In this document: in pieces, positions 8,266-16,282 of the stretch | Layout: the number at the start of each line of letters is the position of its first letter | Position numbering within the stretch: the stretch's first letter is position 1 | Origin: Lysinibacillus parviboronicapiens | GTDB lineage: Bacteria > Bacillota > Bacilli > Bacillales_A > Planococcaceae | NCBI RefSeq assembly: GCF_003049575.1 | Contig: NZ_PYWI01000026.1 | Location: 1-55,426 of the forward strand | Length of the DNA: 55,426 nt | Direction: 5' to 3' | The notes under the pieces: generated by a model | Seen by the model: the letters and a program-made list of their open reading frames with translations, nothing else | The model's database searches: none | Told to the model about the DNA's origin: nothing | Program-made: the position numbers and the translations under genes

Positions 8266-9696
8266 ATGAAAATGGATAGTAAATCTAAAGAAATGATTCA
8301 ATCTGAAAAAAAGGGTTCTACTAAGCTATTAATGATGGTACTCTCCCTGTCTGTACTTGTAGCTGCAATTACTGTTGATTTAGTCAATCCAGTACTTCCA
8401 CTTATTAGCAAAGATTTAAAAGCTTCGAAATCTCAAGTGAGTTGGGTAGTTAGTGGTATTGCACTTGTTCTTGCGATTGGAGTTCCGATTTATGGTCGAA
8501 TCTCCGACTTTTTTGAGTTGCGGAGGCTGTATATCTTTGCCATTATGATTCTGGCAAGTGGTAGTCTTTTATGTGCAATTGCCCCGAACCTTCCATTGTT
8601 GGTTTTGGGAAGAATGATTCAGGGTGCTGGGATGTCTGCAATTCCTGTTCTATCAGTCATTGCTATTTCGAAGATTTTCCCTCAAGGAAAACGTGGAGGA
8701 GCTTTGGGAATTATCGCAGGAAGTATTGGTGTTGGAACTGCTGCTGGTCCAATTTTTGGCGGAGTGGTTGGTCAATATTTAGGGTGGAATGCACTGTTTT
8801 GGTTCACATTTTTGTTAGCTATTATGATTGTCATTGGTTCCTACTTTACATTACCGACAATTAAACCGGCGGTAGCTGTAGGAAGCAATAAGAACTTTGA
8901 TTTCATTGGTGGTTTATTGCTCGGTCTCACAGTAGGATTACTTCTTTTTGGCATCACTCAAGGAGAGACTTCTGGTTTTTCTTCGTTCTCATCGTTAACT
9001 AGCCTAATTGGTTCTATTGTAGCTTTGGTGGGATTTATTTGGCGAATTGTTACCGCAAAACATCCATTTGTACCACCGGTTCTGTTCAATAATAAGGATT
9101 ATGTCAATACGGTCATTATTGCATTCTTTTCGATGTTTGCTTATTTCGCTGTTCTTGTGTTCGTTCCATTGCTAGTCGTAGAGGTGAATGGCCTCTCTTC
9201 TGGACAAGCTGGAATGATATTGTTGCCAGGTGGTGTAGCTGTAGCAATCTTATCACCCTTTGTTGGCCGTCTTTCTGATCGATTTGGGGATAAGCGTCTG
9301 ATACTTACAGGGATGACCCTGATGGGACTTTCTACCCTATTCTTGTCCACCTATGCATCTGGTGCTTCACCCCTTTTAGTTTCTTTTGGGGTCCTCGGAA
9401 TAGGGATTGCTTTTGCATTCACGAATTCACCCGCAAATAACGCCGCGGTAAGTGCACTCGAGGCAGACCAAGTTGGTGTCGGAATGGGGGTTTTCCAAGG
9501 TGCTTTGTACCTTGGAGCAGGAACTGGAGCAGGCATGATTGGAGCATTATTATCTGCTCGACGTGATACTACTGAGCCGATAAATCCATTTTATATATTG
9601 GACGCTATGTCCTACTCAGATGCGTTCCTTGCAGCTACAGGGGCAATACTTATTGCCCTAATAGCTGGATTAGGTTTGCAAAAATATCGTAGGTAA
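8266..9696 (+). CDS. MFS efflux pump, DHA2 type (14 TM), behind a two-stage attenuator
   Basis: A 476-residue efflux protein with about 14 membrane segments. Motifs include VNPVLPLISKDL in TM1, SWVVSGIALVLAIGVPIYG in TM2, the loop GRISDFFELRRLY, GRMIQGAGMSAIPVLSVIAI in TM4, and the antiporter motif GPIFGGVVGQYLGW in TM5. Overall layout resembles Gram-positive DHA2 pumps such as Tet(K)/Tet(L), but identity with these looks low and the substrate is unknown. The ATG at 8266 follows TTTTAGGAGGAAATAAA. It is single-gene, preceded by the leader ORFs, terminator and sequestering hairpin described here. That regulation suggests induction by a ribosome-targeting drug, so the pump may export such a compound. 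Confidence 0.88.
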   Translation: MKMDSKSKEMIQSEKKGSTKLLMMVLSLSVLVAAITVDLVNPVLPLISKDLKASKSQVSWVVSGIALVLAIGVPIYGRISDFFELRRLYIFAIMILASGSLLCAIAPNLPLLVLGRMIQGAGMSAIPVLSVIAISKIFPQGKRGGALGIIAGSIGVGTAAGPIFGGVVGQYLGWNALFWFTFLLAIMIVIGSYFTLPTIKPAVAVGSNKNFDFIGGLLLGLTVGLLLFGITQGETSGFSSFSSLTSLIGSIVALVGFIWRIVTAKHPFVPPVLFNNKDYVNTVIIAFFSMFAYFAVLVFVPLLVVEVNGLSSGQAGMILLPGGVAVAILSPFVGRLSDRFGDKRLILTGMTLMGLSTLFLSTYASGASPLLVSFGVLGIGIAFAFTNSPANNAAVSALEADQVGVGMGVFQGALYLGAGTGAGMIGALLSARRDTTEPINPFYILDAMSYSDAFLAATGAILIALIAGLGLQKYRR

Positions 9697-9850
9697 TAAC
9701 ATAGTTATGTAAAGATTAGTTATTGCTTAGTTCATCTTCTATAGTTTTAACCTGTAAATAAATAGCTAAGACTACTGGTTTTAAAAATTAAATCTTGTAA
9801 AAGAAGAATGCATCTTTAAAGATTAATCAGTTTCTTTAAATACAAACAAT

Positions 9851-9889
9851 AAAAACTAGTTTCTCGAATATCAATGAGAGCTAGTTTTT
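9851..9889. terminator. Terminator downstream of the attenuated MFS pump
   Basis: AAAAACTAG (9851-9859) pairs with CTAGTTTTT (9881-9889), with further pairing of CTC and GAG inside, giving a T-tract on both strands. Confidence 0.75.
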
Positions 9890-10056
9890 ATGTACTTCCT
9901 TTAAAGATTTACATTAATATATGTAGGAATAGAAAGATTCCTTAGATTTTTCAAAAAGCTTCATCAAAAAACCTTCGTCGTTAGTTGAAGAAGAACTCAG
10001 TCCATAACTTTTAAGTTGTGGTATTATCAGTGAAAAACTTACATACTTATTACAAT

Positions 10057-10084
10057 TGTAGCTTTAGAATAAAGATGGATCAAA
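10057..10084. repeat. Dispersed repeat module A, copy 1
   Basis: About 28 bp beginning TGTAGCTTTAGAATA and ending GATCAAA, matching 14524-14551 with two differences. In both places it lies 3' of an MFS gene and upstream of a hairpin sharing the loop motif TTTTGAAAAAGATT. Confidence 0.7.
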
Positions 10085-10118
10085 TTAATACTAATAGCCT
10101 TGATAAACAAGAAAAAAG

Positions 10119-10159
10119 AAAGAGCGTGTTTTGAAAAAGATTAATCAAAACACGCTCTT
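10119..10159. terminator. Long perfect hairpin, probable bidirectional terminator
   Basis: A 15-bp perfect stem AAGAGCGTGTTTTGA (10119-10133) with its complement at 10145-10159. The loop is 11 bases, and there are T- or A-rich flanks on both sides. It shares loop sequence with the hairpin at 14590-14625. Confidence 0.7.
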
Positions 10160-10530
10160 AATATATTTTATTGAATCATTCTTTTATAAAAAAGTTTGAT
10201 CATTTCTATGATATTTCCTCCATTAAAGCGTCCTATTGCGGAAGACTGTGGTCAAACTGTGCAACAAATCTTAGGGAACAGTTCTTCGTATAACTACCCC
10301 CTTAGATTATGTAATTAATTTGCTACTTCTGATCTCCCAGGAAAAATCTTTTCAAACAATGAAATCAGTAATGAGCGAATGCGGATGTTAAGATATAACT
10401 TACAACGAAACCAAGTAGTAAAACAGACAGAGAAATAATTTATATACGTTTATAATAAAACAAAGTTTCAAAAACTTCATTTAGAAATGTCTTTCCGTCG
10501 TTCATCCCTCTATACACCATTCTACAAAAT

Positions 10531-10588
10531 GTCCATTTAATGGAAATAAGCGCTGTTCCTTGTTACAGAAAAGCGCCCTTTCATGGAA
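10531..10588. repeat. Dispersed repeat module B, copy 1 (IS target)
   Basis: About 58 bp containing AATGGAAATAAGCGCT, TCCTTGTTACAGAA and GCGCCCTTTCATGGAA. A diverged copy is at 14684-14745. AGCGCT and the downstream GCGC can pair. The IS3 element at 10591 is inserted at its right edge. Confidence 0.7.
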
Positions 10589-10590
10589 TT

Positions 10591-10602
10591 GAACTGAACC
10601 CT
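10591..10602. repeat. IS3-element terminal inverted repeat, left
   Basis: TGAACTGAACCC matches the reverse complement of 12078-12089 exactly; weaker similarity continues inward for about 18 bp. The AAT just outside is the probable target duplication. Confidence 0.85.
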
Positions 10603-10639
10603 ATAAAGTAGACAGTTTAATAAAAGACCATTCTCTACA

Positions 10640-11491
10640 TTAAACAGCGATTAGATGACTTCGGTATGCTGCTGGAGTCATTTTTTTTAATGTCCATTGC
10701 TTTCTTGTATTGTTGTAGTGCTCCATATAATCATCTATCATATATTTTAATTCTGCTAAGCTTTCAGCTTCTTTATCGTCTATTTCATCTTTAAAATGCC
10801 CAAAGAATGACTCCATTGGCGAATTATCTAGGCAGTTTCCACGGCGAGACATTGACTGAAGTAATCCCATTTCTTTGACGCATTTTTGAAATGCTGGGTG
10901 TGTATAATGGAAACCTTAATCTGAATGAATCATCGCTTCTGGGTGTAAGTTGTCATTGATATGCTCTTCTAATTTCTTTAGCGTACGATAAACAAACTCC
11001 ATGCGTAAACTTGTCGATACGTCATATGCAACGATTTCTCGTGTTGCAACATCCTTTATACACGATAGATACGCTGTTTGTCCGCCACGGTATTGTAAAT
11101 ACGTAATATCTGTTAAAAACACTCTGCCTGGCTCTGTTTGATGAAAATTACAATTTAGATGATTAGGTACTTGACGATGGATTTTTGTAGCTTTGGCAAG
11201 ATTTCGATAAGGGTTTGCACGTCTTACTTTCGAATATAGATTGAATTTACGCATTAATCGTAGAATTTTTTTATGATTCATCGGGGTTTCTAGTAGTTCT
11301 TCTAGTGCCATGTAAAGTCCTCGATAACCCGCTTTTCCTTTTGATGCATCATAAATTGTTTTTAATAGGACGTAGTCCTGAAAATCTGCTTCTTCACGTA
11401 TCGCTTGTTTCTCACTATTTTGGAGCCATTTATAATAACCACTGGGGCTTACATTTGCCAAATAACATAAATAACGTGTCATATTTTTCAA
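10640..11491 (-). pseudogene. IS3-family OrfB transposase, interrupted by a nonsense codon
   Basis: The catalytic half of an IS150-type transposase (DDE integrase core). The HTH_21-like region and ...TEPGRVFLTDITYL (first Asp) lie in the upstream part. After ...EAMIHSD the frame meets TAA at 10916-10918 where the family has glutamine (HSDQGFHY), a single CAA to TAA change. Translation would resume in the same frame with GFHYTHPAFQ...MSRRGNCLDNSPMESFFGHFK, which carries the catalytic Glu, and runs to 10640. In intact elements OrfB is made as an OrfAB fusion by -1 frameshifting; here the frame stays open upstream of 11491 to overlap OrfA near an AAAG sequence. Confidence 0.88.
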
Positions 11492-11541
11492 CTGATACAG
11501 TCGAATGGTATCATTAATTGCTTGATACTTTTCCCTTGGTA

Positions 11542-11970
11542 TTAAAATCGCCGTTTCTTTGCCTGCCTTTCCATCTCGTCTAGCTTTTTTAACAGTGTTA
11601 ATTCAGCTTCAAGGAAACGAATACGTGCCTCTGCTTTTTCTAATTTCTTTTCAGCCGATAGGTTTTCTTTCTTTGGTCGACCAGAACCTCCTTTTCCGCG
11701 TCTTTCCTCCGAAAATGCTTGTTCTCCATGAGTTTTAAAAGATGCTCTCCATCGTTTAATCGATGATCTTGCTTTTTCCACACCAATCACTTCTAAATCA
11801 AATCCGTTTTCTTTAAAGATTTGTACTGGTCCCTTTCCAGCTAGATTTTCTTTGATTGCAAAAATTTTAAATTCCGGTGTATATTGAATAGAACGATCTG
11901 ATACAGATGCTACAAATCGATTTGCTTCTATTTGTCGTATTTGATATTCGTTAAAAATGATTTTACTCAT
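11542..11970 (-). CDS. IS3-family OrfA (helix-turn-helix protein)
   Basis: A 142-residue DNA-binding OrfA. The N-terminal half holds the helix-turn-helix (YTPEFKIFAIKENLAGKGPV), then a basic segment and a C-terminal leucine-zipper-like helix (LEKAEARIRFLEAELTLLKKL), typical of IS150-group OrfA. It recognises the inverted repeats and supplies the N-terminus of the fused transposase. It appears intact although the partner OrfB is broken. Confidence 0.88.
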   Translation of the reverse strand: MSKIIFNEYQIRQIEANRFVASVSDRSIQYTPEFKIFAIKENLAGKGPVQIFKENGFDLEVIGVEKARSSIKRWRASFKTHGEQAFSEERRGKGGSGRPKKENLSAEKKLEKAEARIRFLEAELTLLKKLDEMERQAKKRRF

Positions 11971-12077
11971 GATAATTTCTCCCGTTCTTAATTTCGTATA
12001 TTTCAGTATAACGGGTTTTTTAGTGAAATGAACAAAAAAACCCGAATAGGGTCACTTTTTAAAGTGTCCACTATTCG

Positions 12078-12089
12078 GGGTTCAGTTCA
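12078..12089. repeat. IS3-element terminal inverted repeat, right
   Basis: GGGTTCAGTTCA, the exact complement of the left end. Just inside, CCCGAATAGGGTCACTTT and AAAGTGTCCACTATTCGGG (about 12040-12080) form a hairpin that could shield the transposase gene from outside transcription. Confidence 0.85.
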
Positions 12090-12198
12090 AATAACTAAAA
12101 TATGGGCTTTTATTACTGTAAACATCCTCCTTTTAAGATTTCAATAAAAGGAGTATTTTGTTACAAGGGAGCAAGTAGAAATTTTAATTCTAAATTTA

Positions 12199-12227
12199 TT
12201 GAATAAATAATTCTAATATATTAGAAT
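12199..12227 (+). promoter_or_regulatory. Promoter overlapped by a perfect palindrome, ArsR autoregulation
   Basis: TTGAAT (12199-12204), 17 bp, TAGAAT (12222-12227). The 18-bp palindrome ATTCTAATATATTAGAAT (12210-12227) covers the spacer and the -10 box. A perfect dyad placed there, just before an ArsR-type gene, is what is expected for ArsR autorepression. A half-site-like TTAATTCTAAA lies 25 bp upstream. Confidence 0.7.
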
Positions 12228-12257
12228 ATAGGGAATACATAATAAGGAGGCTCTTTT

Positions 12258-13301
12258 ATGAAACACCTTTATTCTCCGTATCCAGCTGAAAGCATTTCCT
12301 TACAAGTAGAATCCTCACCTGTTTGGGAAGTGATACTTGGTATTGCAGGGTACACACACGGACAACTTCGACATACATTCGATTTAGATGAAAAGTGGAT
12401 ATCAGAGCAAGATTCAATGCCATCATCATTATTAAAACATTTGAAGGTGATTGAGGAGACCAATTTTTGGTATGGACTGATTATGCTTCAAGATAAACTA
12501 TCTGCATTATCTGTTCAAGATTTTTCGAATCAACTTTCAGAAATTCCAATTCCTTGCTTTTATGACGTGCTTTTGCCGTACAAAGATCGGAATACAGAGC
12601 CAATAAGAAAAGCGACAGCCACTGAACATCATCGAGGTGAATTATTTGAGAAGTATGCGACATATTTTGAAGACCATGATTACTTAGGTGGGTATGTTCG
12701 TAATCTTAGTCATTATTCACCACAAGAAATTTGTGACCTATTCAACAATACATTGGTTGAGTGGTACAGGTGGGTAAGCCGACAAGAAGAATGGGAAAAA
12801 TGGACTCATGCGCTTGCTTTTGAACAGAAACAATACAAATCATTGGATATAACAAATCCTATTGAGGAAATCGAACGAATTACGGGTGGAATCAAGTATC
12901 TCCCTGAACCTTCTGTCTGGAATGTCAAATTAATTCCACACGTATCTTATCGTCCTTGGATCTTAGAAAAACGCACACCTGATACTAAACTTTTCTTTTA
13001 TCCTTTAAAGGAAGAATATTTGATAGAGCCTGGTGTTCCATCGAATGAGTTAATTCGTGGTCATAAGGCCTTAGGGGATGAACTTCGATTGAAATTGCTT
13101 TATCAACTTCTAAAGGGACCTTTATCACTTCAAGAGTTGAGCGTGCAGTTTAATACATCTAAAACAACACTACATCACCAACTTTCTATATTGAAAGCAG
13201 CAAAGTTTATTCGTGTTGATAAAGGTATCTATTCAGCAAATCTAACGCAGATTAACGCTTTTTCTGGACGACTCACTCAGTACCTGGGGGTTCACAAATG
13301 A
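12258..13301 (+). CDS. ArsR-type winged-helix regulator with long N-terminal domain
   Basis: A 347-residue protein. The last 90 residues form an ArsR-like winged helix (ALGDELRLKLLYQLLKGPLS, then TSKTTLHHQLSILKAAKFI as recognition helix). The first 250 residues resemble the uncharacterised domain found before such winged helices (DUF5937-like), presumably ligand sensing. No ArsR metal motif such as CXC is present, so drug sensing is more likely than metal sensing. AATAAGGAGG precedes the ATG. It overlaps the following MFS gene by ATGA (4 bases), so the two are translationally coupled and the regulator probably controls that pump. Confidence 0.82.
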   Translation: MKHLYSPYPAESISLQVESSPVWEVILGIAGYTHGQLRHTFDLDEKWISEQDSMPSSLLKHLKVIEETNFWYGLIMLQDKLSALSVQDFSNQLSEIPIPCFYDVLLPYKDRNTEPIRKATATEHHRGELFEKYATYFEDHDYLGGYVRNLSHYSPQEICDLFNNTLVEWYRWVSRQEEWEKWTHALAFEQKQYKSLDITNPIEEIERITGGIKYLPEPSVWNVKLIPHVSYRPWILEKRTPDTKLFFYPLKEEYLIEPGVPSNELIRGHKALGDELRLKLLYQLLKGPLSLQELSVQFNTSKTTLHHQLSILKAAKFIRVDKGIYSANLTQINAFSGRLTQYLGVHK

Positions 13302-14511
13302 ACAAGTTCTCTAAGTCATTTAAAGCACTTTGGATAGGTGAAATTGTATCAGAATTTGGTGGAGCAGCTGGAGGAATCATTAATGGATTGTTACTTTATG
13401 AATTGACAGGTTCAAGGGAATGGATGGGTGTACTTTGGCTTGTATATTTTATCCCCTCTTTAATTTTGCAAGGCATTAGTGCACCTTTCCTAAACCATGT
13501 TGTGAAGGAGAAAATGCTTCAAAACATACAATTGATTCGTGCTGGAGCCTACATCCTTCCACTTGTTGGTTATTTAATTGGTACAGACGTGGGAACCATT
13601 TTAGGATTAGTCGTTTTACAATGTTTGTTAGGCTTGATGCAACCAATTTACGCCAGTCTATCTTTTTCACTTCTACCCGAAATTTGTAAAGAGAAGAACT
13701 TGTCGAAGCAAATGCATTACTAGATGGAACTATTCGACTTATGAGTTTTATCGCTCCTGGAGCAACTTCATTATTGCTGTTGGTCAGTCCTATACATTTT
13801 ATATATGGATTTTCATCTGTTATGTTCCTCGTCAGCTTTCTCGCACTTTCACGTATCCCTCAATCAAGTAAGAAGAAAGTGGCGACTTGGACAAAGAAAT
13901 TTTGGTGGGCAGAAATGAAGGAAGGCTATCGAACATTCTTTAAATATCCAAATCTTTTTCGACTTACCATTCTTTCTTCCACGGTACAATTTGCGGTTGG
14001 AGCAACGATGGTTTTAAGTATTCCTTTTATACGAGGAGACCTTAATGGTCATTCTTGGGAATATGCGATCTTTTCTGGGTCTTTCCCAGTCGGTTATGCT
14101 GTAGGTATGGTACTACTTACGAAGTTACCAAAAACTTATCAAACTATGTACCTCGGTTTAATAGGAGGAGGTCTTTCATTCGTACTCTTGTTTTTTGTAA
14201 ATTCAGTTCCTATTGCATGGGTGTGTGAATTGTTTGGGGGAATGGTATTTCCTTTATTCAATGCCCAAAGTGCAGCAATTTTTCAGCGTGAAGCTCCTAG
14301 AGATCGTTTAACCCAACTAAGTGCAGTTCGACTACTATTCATTCGAGTTACCATGCCATTAGGGATATTGTTTGCTTCCTCAACATTTTTAGATTTAAGT
14401 ACGCGTCAAATATATGCGATTGTTGGTATGTTAATTGTTTTACCTGGATTATTTCACCTCCTTGCTTCATTTTCCCAACCAAATAAAGATTTACTTACAA
14501 ATAAAAAATAA
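13298..14511 (+). pseudogene. MFS transporter disrupted by a one-base frameshift
   Basis: Two adjacent frames together make one MFS protein of about 405 residues. Frame 1 (13298-13723) gives MNKFSKSFKALWIGEIVSEF through ...YASLSFSLLPEIC, then runs out of frame to a stop. The frame shifted by one base continues ELVEANALLDGTIRLMSFIA to 14511, as in macrolide-type MFS pumps, which have a similar 'ANAL' stretch. The break is about 13690-13697 (AAAGAGAAGAAC), consistent with loss of one base. It is coupled to the ArsR-like gene upstream. Real mutation and sequencing error are both possible; as read, no full pump is made. Confidence 0.82.
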
Positions 14512-14523
14512 AAAACAAGTAAA

Positions 14524-14551
14524 TGTAGCTTTAGAATACAGATTGATCAAA
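14524..14551. repeat. Dispersed repeat module A, copy 2
   Basis: Second copy of the TGTAGCTTTAGAATA...GATCAAA block seen at 10057-10084, again just 3' of an MFS gene. Confidence 0.7.
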
Positions 14552-14589
14552 AAATTACCTTCAGACTTTATTTATCAGCAAATGCAAAA

Positions 14590-14625
14590 ACTCCATTTTG
14601 AAAAAAGATTGATCAAAATGGAGTT
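14590..14625. terminator. Hairpin downstream of the broken MFS gene
   Basis: AACTCCATTTTGA pairs with TCAAAATGGAGTT around an A/T-rich loop. It shares the loop motif TTTTGAAAAA(A)GATT with the hairpin at 10119-10159 while the stems differ, so loop and element are related although stem sequences have diverged together. Confidence 0.65.
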
Positions 14626-14683
14626 AAACTTTATCTAACTCTATATTTCAAGAATAACATCCATTGAAAACGTTCCTCAACAA

Positions 14684-14745
14684 TCTGGCCCTTTAATGAA
14701 AACGAGCGCTGATCCTTGTTACAGAATCGCGCCCTTTTGTGGAAA
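14684..14745. repeat. Dispersed repeat module B, copy 2
   Basis: Diverged copy of 10531-10588: CCCTTTAATGAAAACGAGCG, then GATCCTTGTTACAGAAT and CGCGCCCTTTTGTGG. The order module A, hairpin, module B is the same as in copy 1, although spacing differs. Confidence 0.7.
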
Positions 14746-14805
14746 ATCAGCGATGTAATAAACCACATATGATTAAGAAAGTATAGCTCGTTAAATCTAT
14801 TATTT

Positions 14806-15573
14806 CTACTCCAATTCTGTGTGTTTCATATAATACTCCATCGCTTGATTAAGCCATTTCTGTTCATCTTCTGTAAATGGAGAAGGTGTCATATCTTCAA
14901 AATCTTGAATATCTAGTTTTTTTACGTCAACTTCAGCTAGCTTTTTCATCAAATCCTCACCAAAAAACATAAAAGACGCTTCTAGATACGATTTAATCAT
15001 TTCTTGTACTTTTAAATCCTCTACAGGTTTACCATAATGTTGTTTTACTTCTTTAGCAAATTGAATAAAGGTTTGATCCAATGTGGCTTTTTCTTCTTCA
15101 GTTTTCTTTGACAACCCTTCCACTACTTCTGTCAGCATGGGCTGCTCCATCCATTCTTTTTGGATATTTTCCATTTGTATGCCATGAATGAGGCTGAATA
15201 ATATGGCGCTATCCACTTCCCCTACTTCCTCCAGTAACTTAATGACTCTCTTGATAGCAGTCATTGATTGTTCAATGCTTTCTTTTTCTTTTTCTAATGC
15301 CTGTAAGTGAAGGGATAAAGCTTCATTTAATTCAACGGTAAAACTCGATTCATGTAGCAAATTAGCGATTTTATCTAGACTATACCCTAGAAATTTTAGA
15401 CTTAGGATTTTTTGTAAGGTTATTATATCTTGATAATTGTAAATGCGGTGGCCTGAAAATGGTTTTTTTTCTGGTCGTAATAAACCAATTTCATCATAGT
15501 AATGTAACGTAGGAATAGATATTCCTGTCTTTTCTGAAAATTCCCCAATGGAGAATTTGTTATTCTTATTCAT
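14806..15573 (-). CDS. MerR-family regulator with TipAS-like effector domain
   Basis: A 255-residue regulator. The N-terminal MerR winged helix (residues 5-73: FSIGEFSEKTGISIPTLHYY, then GHRIYNYQDI) is followed by the dimerisation helix (about 80-120) and a 130-residue helical C-terminal domain. That domain, with EVKQHYG and a long helical tail, resembles multidrug-binding TipAS-type sensors. I take the ATG at 15573 because GGGAGG lies 8 bases upstream; the upstream in-frame extension overlaps the promoter and has no ribosome site. Its promoter has a 19-bp spacer, typical of MerR activation. No partner pump follows, so it may act on itself or on a distant gene. Confidence 0.85.
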   Translation of the reverse strand: MNKNNKFSIGEFSEKTGISIPTLHYYDEIGLLRPEKKPFSGHRIYNYQDIITLQKILSLKFLGYSLDKIANLLHESSFTVELNEALSLHLQALEKEKESIEQSMTAIKRVIKLLEEVGEVDSAILFSLIHGIQMENIQKEWMEQPMLTEVVEGLSKKTEEEKATLDQTFIQFAKEVKQHYGKPVEDLKVQEMIKSYLEASFMFFGEDLMKKLAEVDVKKLDIQDFEDMTPSPFTEDEQKWLNQAMEYYMKHTELE

Positions 15574-15603
15574 CAAAATTCCTCCCATCAATAGTATAAG
15601 TTC

Positions 15604-15634
15604 ATTATAAAACCTCAAGTAACTATAGGTTCAA
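15604..15634 (-). promoter_or_regulatory. MerR-type promoter with 19-bp spacer and dyad operator
   Basis: On the minus strand: TTGAAC (15634-15629), a 19-bp spacer and TATAAT (15609-15604). The spacer holds the dyad ACCTATAGTTACTTGAGGT (15630-15612), whose arms ACCT..AGT / ACT..AGGT match except for two positions per arm. Over-long spacers with such dyads are the hallmark of MerR-activated promoters. The merR gene starts 31 bp downstream. Confidence 0.85.
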
Positions 15635-15692
15635 GAGGGAAATTTGAAAATAAAATAGTGCATGTAATCTATATTTGATGTATTGTCCCCGT

Positions 15693-16037
15693 TCATTCCA
15701 CGATCCTTACTCCATTTAATGGCCCGATTGCTGAATAAGGAAAAATCCTGCATATAACAGGATTTTTCATCAAACTTTTATAAATTATCATTCTAAGCCA
15801 TCCCACAAACTCCACTAGATCTTCTAGCCTTATATACTTATAGTCTTTGTTTGTTTCAGCTAAATAGGTGAAAAAATGTTTTAAGGAATAACAATATGTT
15901 TTTTGAGTATTTGGGCTTTTTCCTGTTTTATCTAAATACTTTATATACTTCATGACTGGCATCACTGGAAAACCTTCTTGATTCAGTAATATGTATCTTT
16001 TATTGTTATTCTCTATGAGAATTTCTTGTACTCTCAA
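15693..16037 (-). pseudogene. Truncated tyrosine recombinase (N-terminal core-binding domain)
   Basis: The reading frame starts as a site-specific tyrosine recombinase: VMKYIKYLDKTGKSPNTQKT, YCYSLKHFFTYLAETN and LEDLVEFVGWLR form the SAM-like core-binding domain seen in Tn554-type transposases and phage integrases. Shortly after, homology stops and the frame ends. The entire catalytic domain (R...HxxR...Y) is missing. I place the start at the TTG at 16037, behind GGGGGGAG. It is a remnant of an integrative element. Confidence 0.72.
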
Positions 16038-16282
16038 AGCACTCCCCCCAATAATTTTATTAATGCTGGTTAAAATCCACGAAGCTTTTATGCTGTTTAC
16101 TATGTCTTCCACTCAAGAGGAATACAAGTTCGCCATAATATATTAGACATATTAAACTATTTTTTTGATATCCAATTAATAAATCTAATATAAATAAAAT
16201 AAGAGGATATATGCTCTTATATTGAACATTATATCCTCTTATTAGTTTAGTCTATTTAACTATTTGGATGTGACTTGATTAT

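Larger units (their letters stand above)
9890..10590. other. Non-coding stretch with terminator and dispersed repeat modules
   Basis: No gene is visible here. It contains a block TGTAGCTTTAGAATA (from 10057) that recurs at 14524. A perfect 15-bp hairpin follows (10119-10159, AAGAGCGTGTTTTGA with its complement) whose core TTTTGAAAAAGATT recurs at 14597. A third block at 10531-10588, with AGCGCT...TCCTTGTTACAGAA...GCGCCC, recurs at 14684-14745. The IS3 element is inserted at the end of that last block. The sequence 10160-10530 shows only short broken frames. Confidence 0.6.
10591..12089 (-). mobile_element. IS3-family insertion sequence (IS150-like), decayed
   Basis: A 1499-bp element with terminal inverted repeats: left TGAACTGAACCC (10591-10602), right GGGTTCAGTTCA (12078-12089). 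Ends are of the TG...CA type. AAT flanks it on both sides, fitting a 3-bp target duplication as in IS3-family elements. It encodes OrfA (11542-11970) and OrfB (10640-11491) in overlapping frames on the minus strand. OrfB is interrupted by a stop codon, so the copy should be unable to move by itself. A related right end without its body remains at 34125-34215. Confidence 0.88.

Noticed and set aside
8266..9696. Calling the attenuated pump Tet(L) or Tet(K)
   Set aside because: The topology and several motifs fit, but the sequence differs too much for me to name a tetracycline determinant.
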